From positions 1 to 42,046 of the forward strand of contig CAMLLC010000017.1 of the NCBI GenBank assembly GCA_946480835.1: a stretch of DNA of 42,046 bases, read 5' to 3'. Positions within the stretch are counted from its first letter, which is position 1. Each line of letters opens with the position of its first letter. Shown here one piece after another: positions 15,454 to 23,922 of this stretch. Made by a program: the position numbers and the translations under genes. Under the pieces are notes generated by a model, which did no database searches, was not told where the DNA came from, and saw nothing but the letters and a program-made list of their open reading frames with translations. This DNA is from Entomomonas sp945283395. Its GTDB lineage: Bacteria; Pseudomonadota; Gammaproteobacteria; Pseudomonadales; Pseudomonadaceae.

Positions 15454-17660
15454 TAACAATATTAACTAATAAATTCATTAAGTTATTCCTTTTTATACTA
15501 CTAATACTAGCTGGTAATTACGTATCAGTTGCTTATGCGGGCCTTACTTATCCATTAAAAACAACCTCAGCTTCAGAAAAAGAACAACCAATCAATAATG
15601 CTGAAGCAGCAAAAACCTTGGATGCTTTAATAAAAACACTTGAGAATAACAAACAACGCCAGCAATTAGTAGTTGAATTAAAAACTTTAAGAGATAGTTT
15701 GCAAGTGGCAGCAAATGCCAAAGAGCAGGACAACAAACAGGACTCGGGGTTATTAACTGGATTAACAAATCTTATAAATACATTAAGTCATGATCTAAAC
15801 GATGAAACACCTTTTTCTTATTGGAGTAAACACTCTGAACTGGCTAAACAAGAGCTAATGGCACTATCCCCTAATGAGAATGAATTATCTGCCCTACTCT
15901 ATAATTTTTCTTTTGTGATTTTACTCTGGTATTTTATTGCTCAACTTTTTTTATGGATTATTAAAAAAATTCACCTTAATTATCAGTTCCCTTTACAACT
16001 CCATGCTAATCCAACCACATGGCAACTATTAATCTATGCTTTAGAAAAACTAATCCCTTGGATGTTTGCTTTTCTAATTACTCTTTATAGCTCGCAAATG
16101 TTTCCTGGTAATGGGTCATTAGGTAAAGGAATTGCACTATTGATGACCTATTCAATATTAGGTGGAGGGATATTTTCAGCGCTGTGTTTTATTTCGCTAT
16201 CTTTATTGAGCGGAGATCATAGCTGGGGAGCATTACGTATCTTACGAAAATCAGCATTTAGACCTTTATTTACTATAGGAATATTTGCTTCATTAGGTGA
16301 TGCTTTAACTAACACCCAATTAATAACTTTGCTAGGGGCTAATTTAAGTTTATTACTTTCAACCCTCAATAATATATTAGCTGCACTACTCACTGGCTGG
16401 TTTGTTATTACCTATAGACGACCAATTGCCCACCTAATACGCAATAGATCCTTTGGTTATCGTAGTAAAAAGAAAAACTCTTATGATTTATTAAGATTTT
16501 TGAGTGCTGTATGGCATATTCCAGTATTGATGTTAGTGATTGCCTCATTAGTTGCTACTACTTTTTCAGGTGATCCAAGCCTTGCACTTCGCAAAGCTTT
16601 ACTGTGTGCTGCAATACTAATCATTGCTTTAGTATTAACCGGTCTTATCCAACGGCATGCTACTCATCTGCAACTCAAAGCTAAACGTAGTCAAAATGTA
16701 TTCTATACCTCTAAATTGATGCGGTTTGGCTATACTTTATTAAACTGCGTCGTATGGCTAGTATTCATTGACTTTGCTTTTCGTATCTGGGATTCCTCTT
16801 TAATTCAATTTGAACAAGGAGTAGGTCATGAATTAATAGTCATAACGATCACCTTAGTATTGACTATTCTTGTTACAAGATTAGTTTGGATACTTGTAGA
16901 TACCGCTATTTATAGAGCCCTAACAGGGGTGGGTAAAAACGGTCCTAGTACCAGAGCTCAAACTATGATGCCGCTTATTCGTAATACGGCCTTATGTATC
17001 ATTCTAGTCATTGCCACCATAGTGGCTTTAGCCAACTTAGGCATGAATGTTACTCCATTACTAGCAGGTGCTGGTGTTATAGGCTTGGCTATAGGGTTTG
17101 GTGCGCAATCATTAGTATCAGACCTTATTACAGGTTTATTCATTATAGTGGAAGACTCATTAGCTATAGGTGATTATGTAGAGGTAGGCAACCACAAAGG
17201 TACCGTTGAGGCAATAACTATTCGTACGGTAGCTTTAAGAGATATAGATGGTATTGTCCATATAGTACCTTTTAGTGAAATTAAATCTGTAAAAAACTAC
17301 TCAAGAGAATTAGGTTTTGCTATATTTCGTATCAGTATAGCCCATGACATGAGTATAGATGACGCCATCAAAGCTATTCGTTTGGTAGCCAATGAGATGA
17401 GGCTAGACCCGACTATACAAAGAGATATTTGGTCACCCATTGAAATACAAGGCGTGGAAAGTTTTGATTCGGGTAATGCAGTACTTAGAGCACGTTTTAA
17501 AACTGCACCACTGAAACAATTCGAAATTTCTCGCATGTTTAACTTAAGGTTAAAACGTTATCTAGATGAGCATGGACTAGATTTAGGAGTACCAAGACGT
17601 AGTATTAAAGTATTTAATGAAACCACAACTAATACTTCTACCCCTAGCACTACTAAATGA
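15450..17660 (+). CDS. ybiO: MscS-family mechanosensitive channel, YbiO-like
   Basis: This 736-residue protein is close in size to E. coli YbiO (741). Residues 1-30 form a signal peptide (LFLFILLILAGNYVSVAYA). A periplasmic helical segment follows (about 35-145), then roughly eight to ten transmembrane helices. The MscS core begins near residue 500: the pore helix region PLLAGAGVIGLAIGFGAQSL, then SDLITGLFIIVEDSLAIGDY, VEVGNHKGTVEAITIRT, and the cytoplasmic vestibule ending around residue 715. The channel opens on membrane tension and releases solutes during hypo-osmotic shock. Translation is coupled to the Sel1-repeat gene by ATGA. The symbol follows resemblance in length and domain order; other large MscS paralogues are possible. 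Confidence 0.88.
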   Translation: MITILTNKFIKLFLFILLILAGNYVSVAYAGLTYPLKTTSASEKEQPINNAEAAKTLDALIKTLENNKQRQQLVVELKTLRDSLQVAANAKEQDNKQDSGLLTGLTNLINTLSHDLNDETPFSYWSKHSELAKQELMALSPNENELSALLYNFSFVILLWYFIAQLFLWIIKKIHLNYQFPLQLHANPTTWQLLIYALEKLIPWMFAFLITLYSSQMFPGNGSLGKGIALLMTYSILGGGIFSALCFISLSLLSGDHSWGALRILRKSAFRPLFTIGIFASLGDALTNTQLITLLGANLSLLLSTLNNILAALLTGWFVITYRRPIAHLIRNRSFGYRSKKKNSYDLLRFLSAVWHIPVLMLVIASLVATTFSGDPSLALRKALLCAAILIIALVLTGLIQRHATHLQLKAKRSQNVFYTSKLMRFGYTLLNCVVWLVFIDFAFRIWDSSLIQFEQGVGHELIVITITLVLTILVTRLVWILVDTAIYRALTGVGKNGPSTRAQTMMPLIRNTALCIILVIATIVALANLGMNVTPLLAGAGVIGLAIGFGAQSLVSDLITGLFIIVEDSLAIGDYVEVGNHKGTVEAITIRTVALRDIDGIVHIVPFSEIKSVKNYSRELGFAIFRISIAHDMSIDDAIKAIRLVANEMRLDPTIQRDIWSPIEIQGVESFDSGNAVLRARFKTAPLKQFEISRMFNLRLKRYLDEHGLDLGVPRRSIKVFNETTTNTSTPSTTK

Positions 17661-17795
17661 TTAGCTTTTATAGCTAAATCCAGTTAAATTGGTAGCGAAA
17701 AATTTGCAAGCAATCTTTAAATAGTAATTTTATTTGTTTATTCGTTTATCTATTATTAATATTCTATTTTACCACCTGTTACGGAAAGTTTTACT

Positions 17796-18938
17796 ATGTC
17801 TTTACTATCAGACACCTTGCAATTAGCTTTTGATTTGATAAGCCGCCCTTCTATTACACCTAATGATGAAGGGTGCCAACAACTAATAAAAAACAGACTT
17901 GCACCGCTTGGTTTTGTTATCGAAGATATGCCATTTGCCAATGTTAAAAATTTTTGGGCAACACATGGTAATCAAGGGCCTAATTTTTGCTTTGCTGGTC
18001 ATACTGACGTAGTGCCTAGCGGCCCCATTGAACAATGGCGACAAGATCCATTTAAACCTTTTATAGATGAGCAAGGTATTTTATATGGACGTGGTGCAGC
18101 CGACATGAAAGGTAGCTTAGCGGCAATGCTGGTGGCTACTGAAAAATTTATTAAAGAATATCCTCATCATCATGGAACTATTAGCTTTCTAATTACAAGT
18201 GATGAAGAAGGTGTTGCAGAATATGGTACCAAAGCTGTAGTTAAGTCACTAGCGAACAAAAAACAATCTCTTGATTGGTGTATTGTTGGAGAACCTTCTA
18301 GCGTCAATAAAGTAGGCGATATGGTAAAAAATGGTCGCCGTGGCTCTTTAAATGGTCGTTTAACCATAAAGGGTAAACAAGGACATGTAGCTTATCCTCA
18401 TAAAGCTAAAAATCCTATTTTCTTAGCTGCCCCTGCTATAGCTTCTTTAGCTGCTGAACATTGGGATAATGGTAACGACTTCTTCCCCCCTACTAGTTTT
18501 CAAATCTCTAATATTCAGGCTGGAACGGGCGCCAACAACGTCATTCCCGGAGAACTAGTTGCAGACTTTAACTTTCGTTTTTCCACTGAATCAACTGTTG
18601 ATAGTCTTAGACAACGTGTTGAACAAATCCTAAATAATTATCATTTGGATTGGAAAATAGACTGGTCTTTATCGGGTTTACCTTTTCTAACAGAACCAGG
18701 TGAACTTTTGACAGCAATCTCTGCCAGCATCGAGCAAGTTACAGGTATAACTACCGAACCTTCTACCAGTGGGGGAACGTCTGATGGCCGTTTTATTGCA
18801 ACACTAGGTTGTCAGGTAGTTGAACTAGGCCCGACTAATGATACTATCCATCAAATAAACGAACATGTGAAGGCAGAAGATTTAAATCTACTGACAGACA
18901 TTTACTATTTGACCATAGTAAAATTATTGGCTAATTAA
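17796..18938 (+). CDS. dapE: Succinyl-diaminopimelate desuccinylase
   Basis: DapE hydrolyses N-succinyl-LL-diaminopimelate to LL-diaminopimelate and succinate in the lysine and peptidoglycan pathway. The 380-residue length is typical. Metal and catalytic residues are in place: H69 and D71 in FAGHTDVVPSGP, D103 in GRGAADMKGSLAA, E137/E138 in TSDEEG, E166 in VGEPSS, and the late His in NDTIHQINEHV. The lid-domain signature KGKQGHVAYPHKAKNP and the GTGANNVIPGEL stretch are also present. The start at ATG 17796 gives the usual N terminus. The next gene (rlmA) begins at the base after the TAA stop; the dapE-rlmA order is, as I recall, also found in Pseudomonas. Confidence 0.96.
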   Translation: MSLLSDTLQLAFDLISRPSITPNDEGCQQLIKNRLAPLGFVIEDMPFANVKNFWATHGNQGPNFCFAGHTDVVPSGPIEQWRQDPFKPFIDEQGILYGRGAADMKGSLAAMLVATEKFIKEYPHHHGTISFLITSDEEGVAEYGTKAVVKSLANKKQSLDWCIVGEPSSVNKVGDMVKNGRRGSLNGRLTIKGKQGHVAYPHKAKNPIFLAAPAIASLAAEHWDNGNDFFPPTSFQISNIQAGTGANNVIPGELVADFNFRFSTESTVDSLRQRVEQILNNYHLDWKIDWSLSGLPFLTEPGELLTAISASIEQVTGITTEPSTSGGTSDGRFIATLGCQVVELGPTNDTIHQINEHVKAEDLNLLTDIYYLTIVKLLAN

Positions 18939-19748
18939 ATGCAACTACTTATCTGTCCTCTCTGTCACGAGCCTCTTAATGATCACGAACAATCCGTAAA
19001 TTGTTTAAATCATCATAGTTTTGACAAGGCTAAACAAGGCTATTTAAATTTACTTCCTGTTCAGTATAGAAATAGTCGCGCACCTGGGGATAATTTAGAA
19101 ATGGTGATGGCTAGGCGAGAATTTTTGGGAGCAGGATATTATGCTCCTCTCGCTAAGCGCTTTGCTGAATTAGCTAAGTTACAAAAACCTAGTAATTGGC
19201 TAGATATTGGTTGTGGTGAAGGATACTATTCAAATCAATTGTTGCAATCTTTACCTCATAGCACAGGCTATGCACTAGATATTTCTAAAGATGCTATCAA
19301 ACAAGCAGCTAAGCTAACCAAACAAATTCATTGGCTTGTCGCAAGTATGGCTCATGTACCACTAGCCAATCAAAGTTGTGATCTTATAGCTACAATTTTT
19401 AGTCCCTTTAATTGGAGTGAAGCTTTACGAATAATGAATGCCCGAGGCGCTATACTACGGTTAGGGCCTGCTAACAATCATCTTATTGAACTAAGAGAAA
19501 AACTATATGACGAAGTTCGCCCCTATCAAGATGATAAGCATCTACAACAAGTTCCTAATGAGTTGATGTTAGATTTTACCGACTATTTAACCTTTCCTTT
19601 AAACTTGAAAGAGGCACAAGACCGTAAGAATTTATTAGCCATGACCCCTCATGGTTGGCGTGCAAATATAAAAAAGCGTGAAACAGTAATAGCAGAACCA
19701 TTAACCGTAACTGTTGCTGTTCGTTATGACTATTTTAAATTTAAATGA
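18939..19748 (+). CDS. rlmA: 23S rRNA (guanine-N1)-methyltransferase, RlmA type
   Basis: RlmA methylates a guanine (G745 in E. coli numbering) in helix 35 of 23S rRNA, using S-adenosylmethionine. The 269-residue protein starts with the zinc-binding module CPLCHEPL (Cys5, Cys8) and further Cys/His in VNCLNHHSFDKAKQGYLNLL. It continues with the family stretch APGDNLEMVMARREFL, and the SAM motif LDIGCGEGYYS is near residue 90. These features separate it from generic methyltransferases. Its ATG follows the dapE stop with no gap, so translation is probably coupled. The reported target nucleotide is family knowledge. Confidence 0.93.
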   Translation: MQLLICPLCHEPLNDHEQSVNCLNHHSFDKAKQGYLNLLPVQYRNSRAPGDNLEMVMARREFLGAGYYAPLAKRFAELAKLQKPSNWLDIGCGEGYYSNQLLQSLPHSTGYALDISKDAIKQAAKLTKQIHWLVASMAHVPLANQSCDLIATIFSPFNWSEALRIMNARGAILRLGPANNHLIELREKLYDEVRPYQDDKHLQQVPNELMLDFTDYLTFPLNLKEAQDRKNLLAMTPHGWRANIKKRETVIAEPLTVTVAVRYDYFKFK

Positions 19749-19755
19749 GTTAGCC

Positions 19756-20139
19756 ATGAAACAACCTGATATCGAAATCTATCTAAAAGATGCCCAGTTA
19801 TTTGCTATTATTGAATGGTTACAAAGTGCTCTAGGTGAATGTTCTGATTGGCAAATGAAAGGTAAAGTTTATCACTGTCAAACTATAGAGGCACAAATTC
19901 CCATAACTTTTTATCAAAAAGCGGTAGGTAATTGGCATTGTCTTTATTTTGCAAATAATAAAACTCCATGGTCTAATGATCTAGCTTGTGCTCTAGCAGC
20001 CAATGACTACTTAAATATTGAAATACGTTGCGCTCCTAATAGTTGGTCAGAGACCATGAGAGAAACTGATGAGCAAGCCGATCATTGGCTTAAAATTGAT
20101 CAACAACAGGTGATAGAATTTATTTGGAGAACTCATTAA
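19756..20139 (+). CDS. Conserved small hypothetical protein of the dapE-rlmA cluster
   Basis: I choose ATG 19756 (MKQPDIEIYL), 8 bases after the rlmA stop, rather than the longer frame from 19714 that overlaps rlmA. The resulting 127-residue soluble protein has IEWLQSALGECSDWQMKGKVYHC, HCLYFANNKTPWSNDLACALAA, and an acidic/Trp-rich tail. It has no signal peptide, membrane segment or recognised catalytic motif. A gene of similar size follows rrmA in Pseudomonas genomes as far as I recall, so it is probably a conserved neighbour. No function can be assigned. It is the last gene before the long leader of the nuo operon. Confidence 0.8.
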   Translation: MKQPDIEIYLKDAQLFAIIEWLQSALGECSDWQMKGKVYHCQTIEAQIPITFYQKAVGNWHCLYFANNKTPWSNDLACALAANDYLNIEIRCAPNSWSETMRETDEQADHWLKIDQQQVIEFIWRTH

Positions 20140-20467
20140 AAGCAACAAGAAACTTATAAAAATTATTCACTCAATAACTATTTAGTTGCTTTAGCGACTG
20201 AAATTATATTGAAAAATTAATGATTTAATAATAGTATATCCAAAATTTAGCTTTGACATATCAATATAAACTTAGTTCAAAAAAGTAAGTAGACCAAATA
20301 AATTATAAAAGTTTTTGTTAAACTATTTTACATACAACGCATTCATCCTTAAAATAGACAACTAGATGATTAGCTATGACTGTAAGATTGAAGTATATAC
20401 AAATAATTGTCAATCTTATGGCTCAATTATAAGTAATTAACTAAATGAATGAGTGGAAAAGGTTTAT
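20140..20467 (+). promoter_or_regulatory. Leader and promoter region of the nuo operon
   Basis: This 328-base AT-rich gap before nuoA must hold the operon promoter. TTGACA occurs at 20253-20258, but no convincing -10 element sits 16-18 bases downstream, so I assign no start site. The clearest structure is the inverted repeat at 20383-20418, listed separately. No small ORF with a ribosome site was found. Confidence 0.55.
20383..20418 (+). promoter_or_regulatory. Inverted repeat in the nuo leader
   Basis: TAAGATTGA (20383-20391) and TCAATCTTA (20410-20418) are a perfect 9-bp inverted repeat with an 18-base spacer, 50 bases before the nuoA start. It could be a regulator site with arms about 2.5 turns apart, or an mRNA hairpin near the ribosome site. 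No T-tract follows, so it is unlikely to be a terminator for the upstream gene. Confidence 0.4.
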
Positions 20468-20896
20468 ATGTCTGAAAGAGCCATTGCAGCACTCGCCCAA
20501 CATTGGGGTTTTGTCGTTTATATCTTCGCAATTATTGCGTTAGTAGGATTTGTTGTCACATTAGCAGCTTTTTTAGGTGGTAGAGCCTATGGCCGTAATA
20601 AAAATACACCTTTTGAAGCTGGTCAGTTAGCCACCGGTAATACCAAAATAAGATTTTCTGCTAAATTTTATTTAGTAGCTATGCTATTTGTTATCTTTGA
20701 CATAGAAGCTCTATTTCTCTTTTCTTGGGCGATTTCTTTGAAAAAAGCTGGATTATTAGGTTTTGGCTGGTCTAGTTTTATGGAGGCCACAGTTTTTATC
20801 CTGATTTTATTGGCTGGTCTAATTTATATACTACGTTTAGGTGTAATGAATTGGGCTCCCCAAAGCCGTCAAAGATTTAATGAACTAAATAAATAA
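20468..20896 (+). CDS. nuoA: NADH-quinone oxidoreductase subunit A
   Basis: NuoA is a membrane subunit of respiratory complex I at the junction with the peripheral arm. I choose ATG 20468 (MSERAIAALAQHWGF), which has AAAAGG 5 bases upstream; a GTG at 20453 would add only MEKVY and is less likely. The 142-residue protein has three transmembrane helices and the hallmark KNTPFEAG loop, followed by RFSAKFYLVAMLFVIFDIEALFLF with its conserved acidic residues. Sequence and length match the Pseudomonas type. It is the first of thirteen nuo genes on this strand, and nuoB starts 11 bases after its stop. Confidence 0.96.
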   Translation: MSERAIAALAQHWGFVVYIFAIIALVGFVVTLAAFLGGRAYGRNKNTPFEAGQLATGNTKIRFSAKFYLVAMLFVIFDIEALFLFSWAISLKKAGLLGFGWSSFMEATVFILILLAGLIYILRLGVMNWAPQSRQRFNELNK

Positions 20897-20907
20897 GAGT
20901 GCCACTA

Positions 20908-21582
20908 ATGAAATATACACTGACTCGTATCAACCCTAATGCTACCAATGAAAAATACCCTATTGGTGAAAGGACAGTTGTTGATGACATGTCAGAAGAT
21001 CTCGCCAATAAAGGCGTGTTCATGGGTAAACTAGACAATGTACTTAGCAAGGTTGTCAATTGGGGACGTAAAAATTCTTTATGGCCCTATAACTTCGGTA
21101 TTTCTTGTTGTTATGTAGAAATGACGACTGCCTTCACAGCCGTACATGATATTGCTCGATTTGGGGCTGAAGTTATTAGGGCATCGCCACGGCAAGCTGA
21201 TTTTATGGTGATTGCAGGCACTTGTTTTATAAAAATGGCACCTGTTATTCAAGAGCTTTATGAGCAAATGCTTGATCCTAAATGGGTTATCTGTATGGGG
21301 TCCTGTGCTAATTCTGGTGGAATGTACGATATTTATTCAGTAGTCCAAGGTGTTGATAAATTTTTGCCAGTGGATGTTTATGTGGCAGGTTGTCCGCCAC
21401 GGCCAGAAGCCTTTTTACAAGCTTTATTATTATTACAAGATTCTATTGCTGAAGAACGAAGACCTTTATCTTGGGTAGTGGGCGATCAAGGTATTTATCG
21501 CCCAGAGATGGTTCCACAAAAAGTAAAACTCAGAGAAAAACGTATTCAGGTGACAAAATTACGTACACCTGATGAAGTATAA
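20908..21582 (+). CDS. nuoB: NADH-quinone oxidoreductase subunit B
   Basis: NuoB holds cluster N2, the last Fe-S centre before ubiquinone. The ATG at 20908 (MKYTLTRINPNA) matches the family N terminus better than the GTG at 20899. The 224-residue protein carries the four N2 cysteines: C67 and C68 (ISCCYVEMT), C133 (MGSCANSGGMYD) and C162 (AGCPPRPEAF). The quinone-site stretch RFGAEVIRASPRQAD is also intact. GAG just before the start serves as a weak ribosome site. The gene lies 28 bases before nuoCD. Confidence 0.96.
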   Translation: MKYTLTRINPNATNEKYPIGERTVVDDMSEDLANKGVFMGKLDNVLSKVVNWGRKNSLWPYNFGISCCYVEMTTAFTAVHDIARFGAEVIRASPRQADFMVIAGTCFIKMAPVIQELYEQMLDPKWVICMGSCANSGGMYDIYSVVQGVDKFLPVDVYVAGCPPRPEAFLQALLLLQDSIAEERRPLSWVVGDQGIYRPEMVPQKVKLREKRIQVTKLRTPDEV

Positions 21583-21610
21583 CATTGTTAACTGTGATTT
21601 AAATGATTAA

Positions 21611-23407
21611 GTGACTGAAACTATGACAGTAGAAATGGCGATGTCAGTGCCGTCTTATAAAGCCGATGATCAAGAAGTAGTAATTGAACTTCTTAACCGT
21701 TTTGGAGAACAGGACATTACATTACAACCTCAAACTAAAACAGGTTGTCCTATTGTCTGGGTTAGTCGGCAGCATTTACTAAAAGTAATGCGTTTTTTAC
21801 GAACTTTGCCTCGGCCTTACGTCATGTTACTCGATTTACATGGTATAGATGAACGCTTAAGAACGCATAGAGCAGGACAACCTGAAGCTGATTTTACGGT
21901 GTTCTATCATCTAATTTCAATGGAACGTAATAGTGATCTTATTTTAAAAGTTCCTTTATTAGATGGTGATTTAAATATTCCAACTGTTACTCCTGTCTGG
22001 CCAAATGCTAACTGGTATGAGCGTGAAACCTATGACCTTTATGGTATTAACTTTGAAGGTCACCCACGGCTCTATAGAATGTTACTTCCCCCTACTTGGC
22101 AAGGCCATCCACTAAGGAAAGATTATCCTGCGCGCGCCACTGAGTTTGATCCTTTTGCACTGACTGTAGCAAAACAAATACATGAACAAGAAGCCATTCG
22201 TTTCAAGCCTAAAGATTGGGGCATGGAAACTCATAATGATAACTTTGATTATATGTTTTTAAATATTGGGCCTAATCACCCCTCTGCGCATGGTGCTTTT
22301 CGTATTGTATTACAACTTGATGGGGAGAATATTTTAGATTGTGTTCCCGAAATAGGTTATCATCATCGCGGCGCTGAAAAAATGGCTGAACGTCAGTCCT
22401 GGCACAGTTTTATACCTTATACTGATCGCATTGATTACTTAGGTGGGGTAATGAATAATCTCCCCTACGTTTTAGCTGTCGAAAAACTAGCCGGTATTAC
22501 TGTCCCTGATAGAGTCAATTTTATTAGAGTGATGATGGCTGAGTTTTTTAGAATCCTTAACCATCTATTATTCCTAGGTACTATGGTACAAGATATAGGT
22601 GCCATGTCACCAGTATTTTATACATTTACCGATCGGCAGAAAGCCTATGATGTGGTAGAAGCCATTACTGGCTTCAGAATGCATCCTGCGTGGTTTCGCA
22701 TAGGCGGTGTTGCTCACGATCTACCGCGTGGTTGGGATAAACTAGTCAAAACCTTTATTGATTGGTTCCCCAAACGTTTAGATGAATATCAAAAAGCCTG
22801 TTTAGATAATAGCGTGACTATTGGTCGTACTAAGGGTATCGCTCAATATAATACCAAAGAAGCTCTGCAATGGGGCGTAACAGGTGCTGGATTACGTGCT
22901 ACTGGCTTTGATTTTGATGTAAGAAAAGCACGTCCTTATTCTGGTTATGAAAATTTCGAATTTGAAGTGCCACTAGGCAACAATGGTGATGTCTATGATC
23001 GTATCATGGTCAAAGTCGGAGAAATGCGCGAAAGTACTAAAATTATTGAGCAGTGTTTAAAGAATATGCCAGCAGGACCTTATAAAGCTGATCATCCTTT
23101 AACTACTCCACCACCTAAAGAACGCACTTTACAACATATTGAAACTTTAATTACCCACTTTTTACAAGTATCGTGGGGGCCTGTAATGCCAGCTAATGAA
23201 TCATTCCAAATGATTGAAGCAACTAAAGGTATCAACAGTTATTACCTTATTAGTGATGGCAGCACTATGAGCTATAGGACTCGTATTAGAACTCCTAGTT
23301 TTGCTCATTTGCAGCAAATACCTTCTGTTATTAAAGGAAGCTTAGTTTCCGATTTAATTGCTTATTTGGGAAGTATTGACTTCGTTATGGCGGATGTGGA
23401 TCGTTAA
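21611..23407 (+). CDS. nuoCD: NADH-quinone oxidoreductase fused subunits C and D
   Basis: This is a single 598-residue chain. The NuoC part (about 1-190, with WPNANWYERETYDLYGINFEGHP and LRKDYPARATEFDPF) continues into NuoD (about 205-598, with NIGPNHPSAHGAFRI and YHHRGAEKMAERQSWHSFIPYTDRIDYLGG). The His in GPNHPSAHG and the Tyr in IPYTDRIDY line the quinone pocket. The C-D fusion is standard in gammaproteobacteria such as E. coli and Pseudomonas. The start is unclear: GTG 21611 is the longest, while ATG at 21623 or 21635 would shorten the poorly conserved N terminus by 4-8 residues. All cofactor-free structural elements appear intact. Confidence 0.96.
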   Translation: MTETMTVEMAMSVPSYKADDQEVVIELLNRFGEQDITLQPQTKTGCPIVWVSRQHLLKVMRFLRTLPRPYVMLLDLHGIDERLRTHRAGQPEADFTVFYHLISMERNSDLILKVPLLDGDLNIPTVTPVWPNANWYERETYDLYGINFEGHPRLYRMLLPPTWQGHPLRKDYPARATEFDPFALTVAKQIHEQEAIRFKPKDWGMETHNDNFDYMFLNIGPNHPSAHGAFRIVLQLDGENILDCVPEIGYHHRGAEKMAERQSWHSFIPYTDRIDYLGGVMNNLPYVLAVEKLAGITVPDRVNFIRVMMAEFFRILNHLLFLGTMVQDIGAMSPVFYTFTDRQKAYDVVEAITGFRMHPAWFRIGGVAHDLPRGWDKLVKTFIDWFPKRLDEYQKACLDNSVTIGRTKGIAQYNTKEALQWGVTGAGLRATGFDFDVRKARPYSGYENFEFEVPLGNNGDVYDRIMVKVGEMRESTKIIEQCLKNMPAGPYKADHPLTTPPPKERTLQHIETLITHFLQVSWGPVMPANESFQMIEATKGINSYYLISDGSTMSYRTRIRTPSFAHLQQIPSVIKGSLVSDLIAYLGSIDFVMADVDR

Positions 23408-23409
23408 CA

Positions 23410-23922
23410 ATGAAAGATCAAATAATACAAACAGACCGTAAGCCTACTAAACCTTTTGAACCAACGGAAGCTTTACGAGCAGCCATTGAGCATGAAACTT
23501 TACATTATGAAGATTCTCGTGCTGCCTCTATTGAAGCATTAAAAATGGTACAAAAACACCATGGGTGGGTGCCTGATGAGGCTATAGGCTACATAGCAAA
23601 TATTCTAAATATACCTGCTACTGATATTGAAGGAGTGGCAACTTTTTATAGTCAAATTTTTCGTCAAGAAGTAGGTAGACATATTATTAGGGTTTGTGAC
23701 AGCATGGTTTGCTATATAGGTGGTCACGACTCCGTACTAGAAGCTATTATCAAGAAGATAGGCGTAGGACTTGGCCAAACTACTGAAGATAGTCGCTATA
23801 CCCTTCTTCCTGTTTGTTGTTTAGGTAATTGTGACAAAGCTCCTGCTATGATGGTTGATGAAGATACTTATGGTAACTTAACACCTGAAAATGTGGGAAC
23901 CATATTGGAGGCCTATAAATGA
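23410..23922 (+). CDS. nuoE: NADH-quinone oxidoreductase subunit E
   Basis: NuoE carries the [2Fe-2S] cluster N1a in the NADH-input module. The 170-residue protein shows the four ligands with the family spacing: C96 and C101 (RVCDSMVCYIGG), C137 and C141 (LPVCCLGNCDKAPAMMV). The thioredoxin-like fold and the GVATFYSQIF helix are present. It starts two bases after the nuoCD stop, and its own stop overlaps the nuoF start (ATGA at 23919-23922), so the flavoprotein subunits E and F are translationally coupled. Confidence 0.96.
   Translation: MKDQIIQTDRKPTKPFEPTEALRAAIEHETLHYEDSRAASIEALKMVQKHHGWVPDEAIGYIANILNIPATDIEGVATFYSQIFRQEVGRHIIRVCDSMVCYIGGHDSVLEAIIKKIGVGLGQTTEDSRYTLLPVCCLGNCDKAPAMMVDEDTYGNLTPENVGTILEAYK

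Noticed and set aside
17660..17690. Small inverted repeat TTAGCT/AGCTAA after the mechanosensitive channel gene
   Set aside because: Only 6 bp in AT-rich sequence with no T-run; too weak to call a terminator.
20253..20281. TTGACA as a -35 box for the nuo promoter
   Set aside because: No acceptable -10 hexamer at 16-18 bases; TATAAA occurs only 6 bases away, so no promoter was called.
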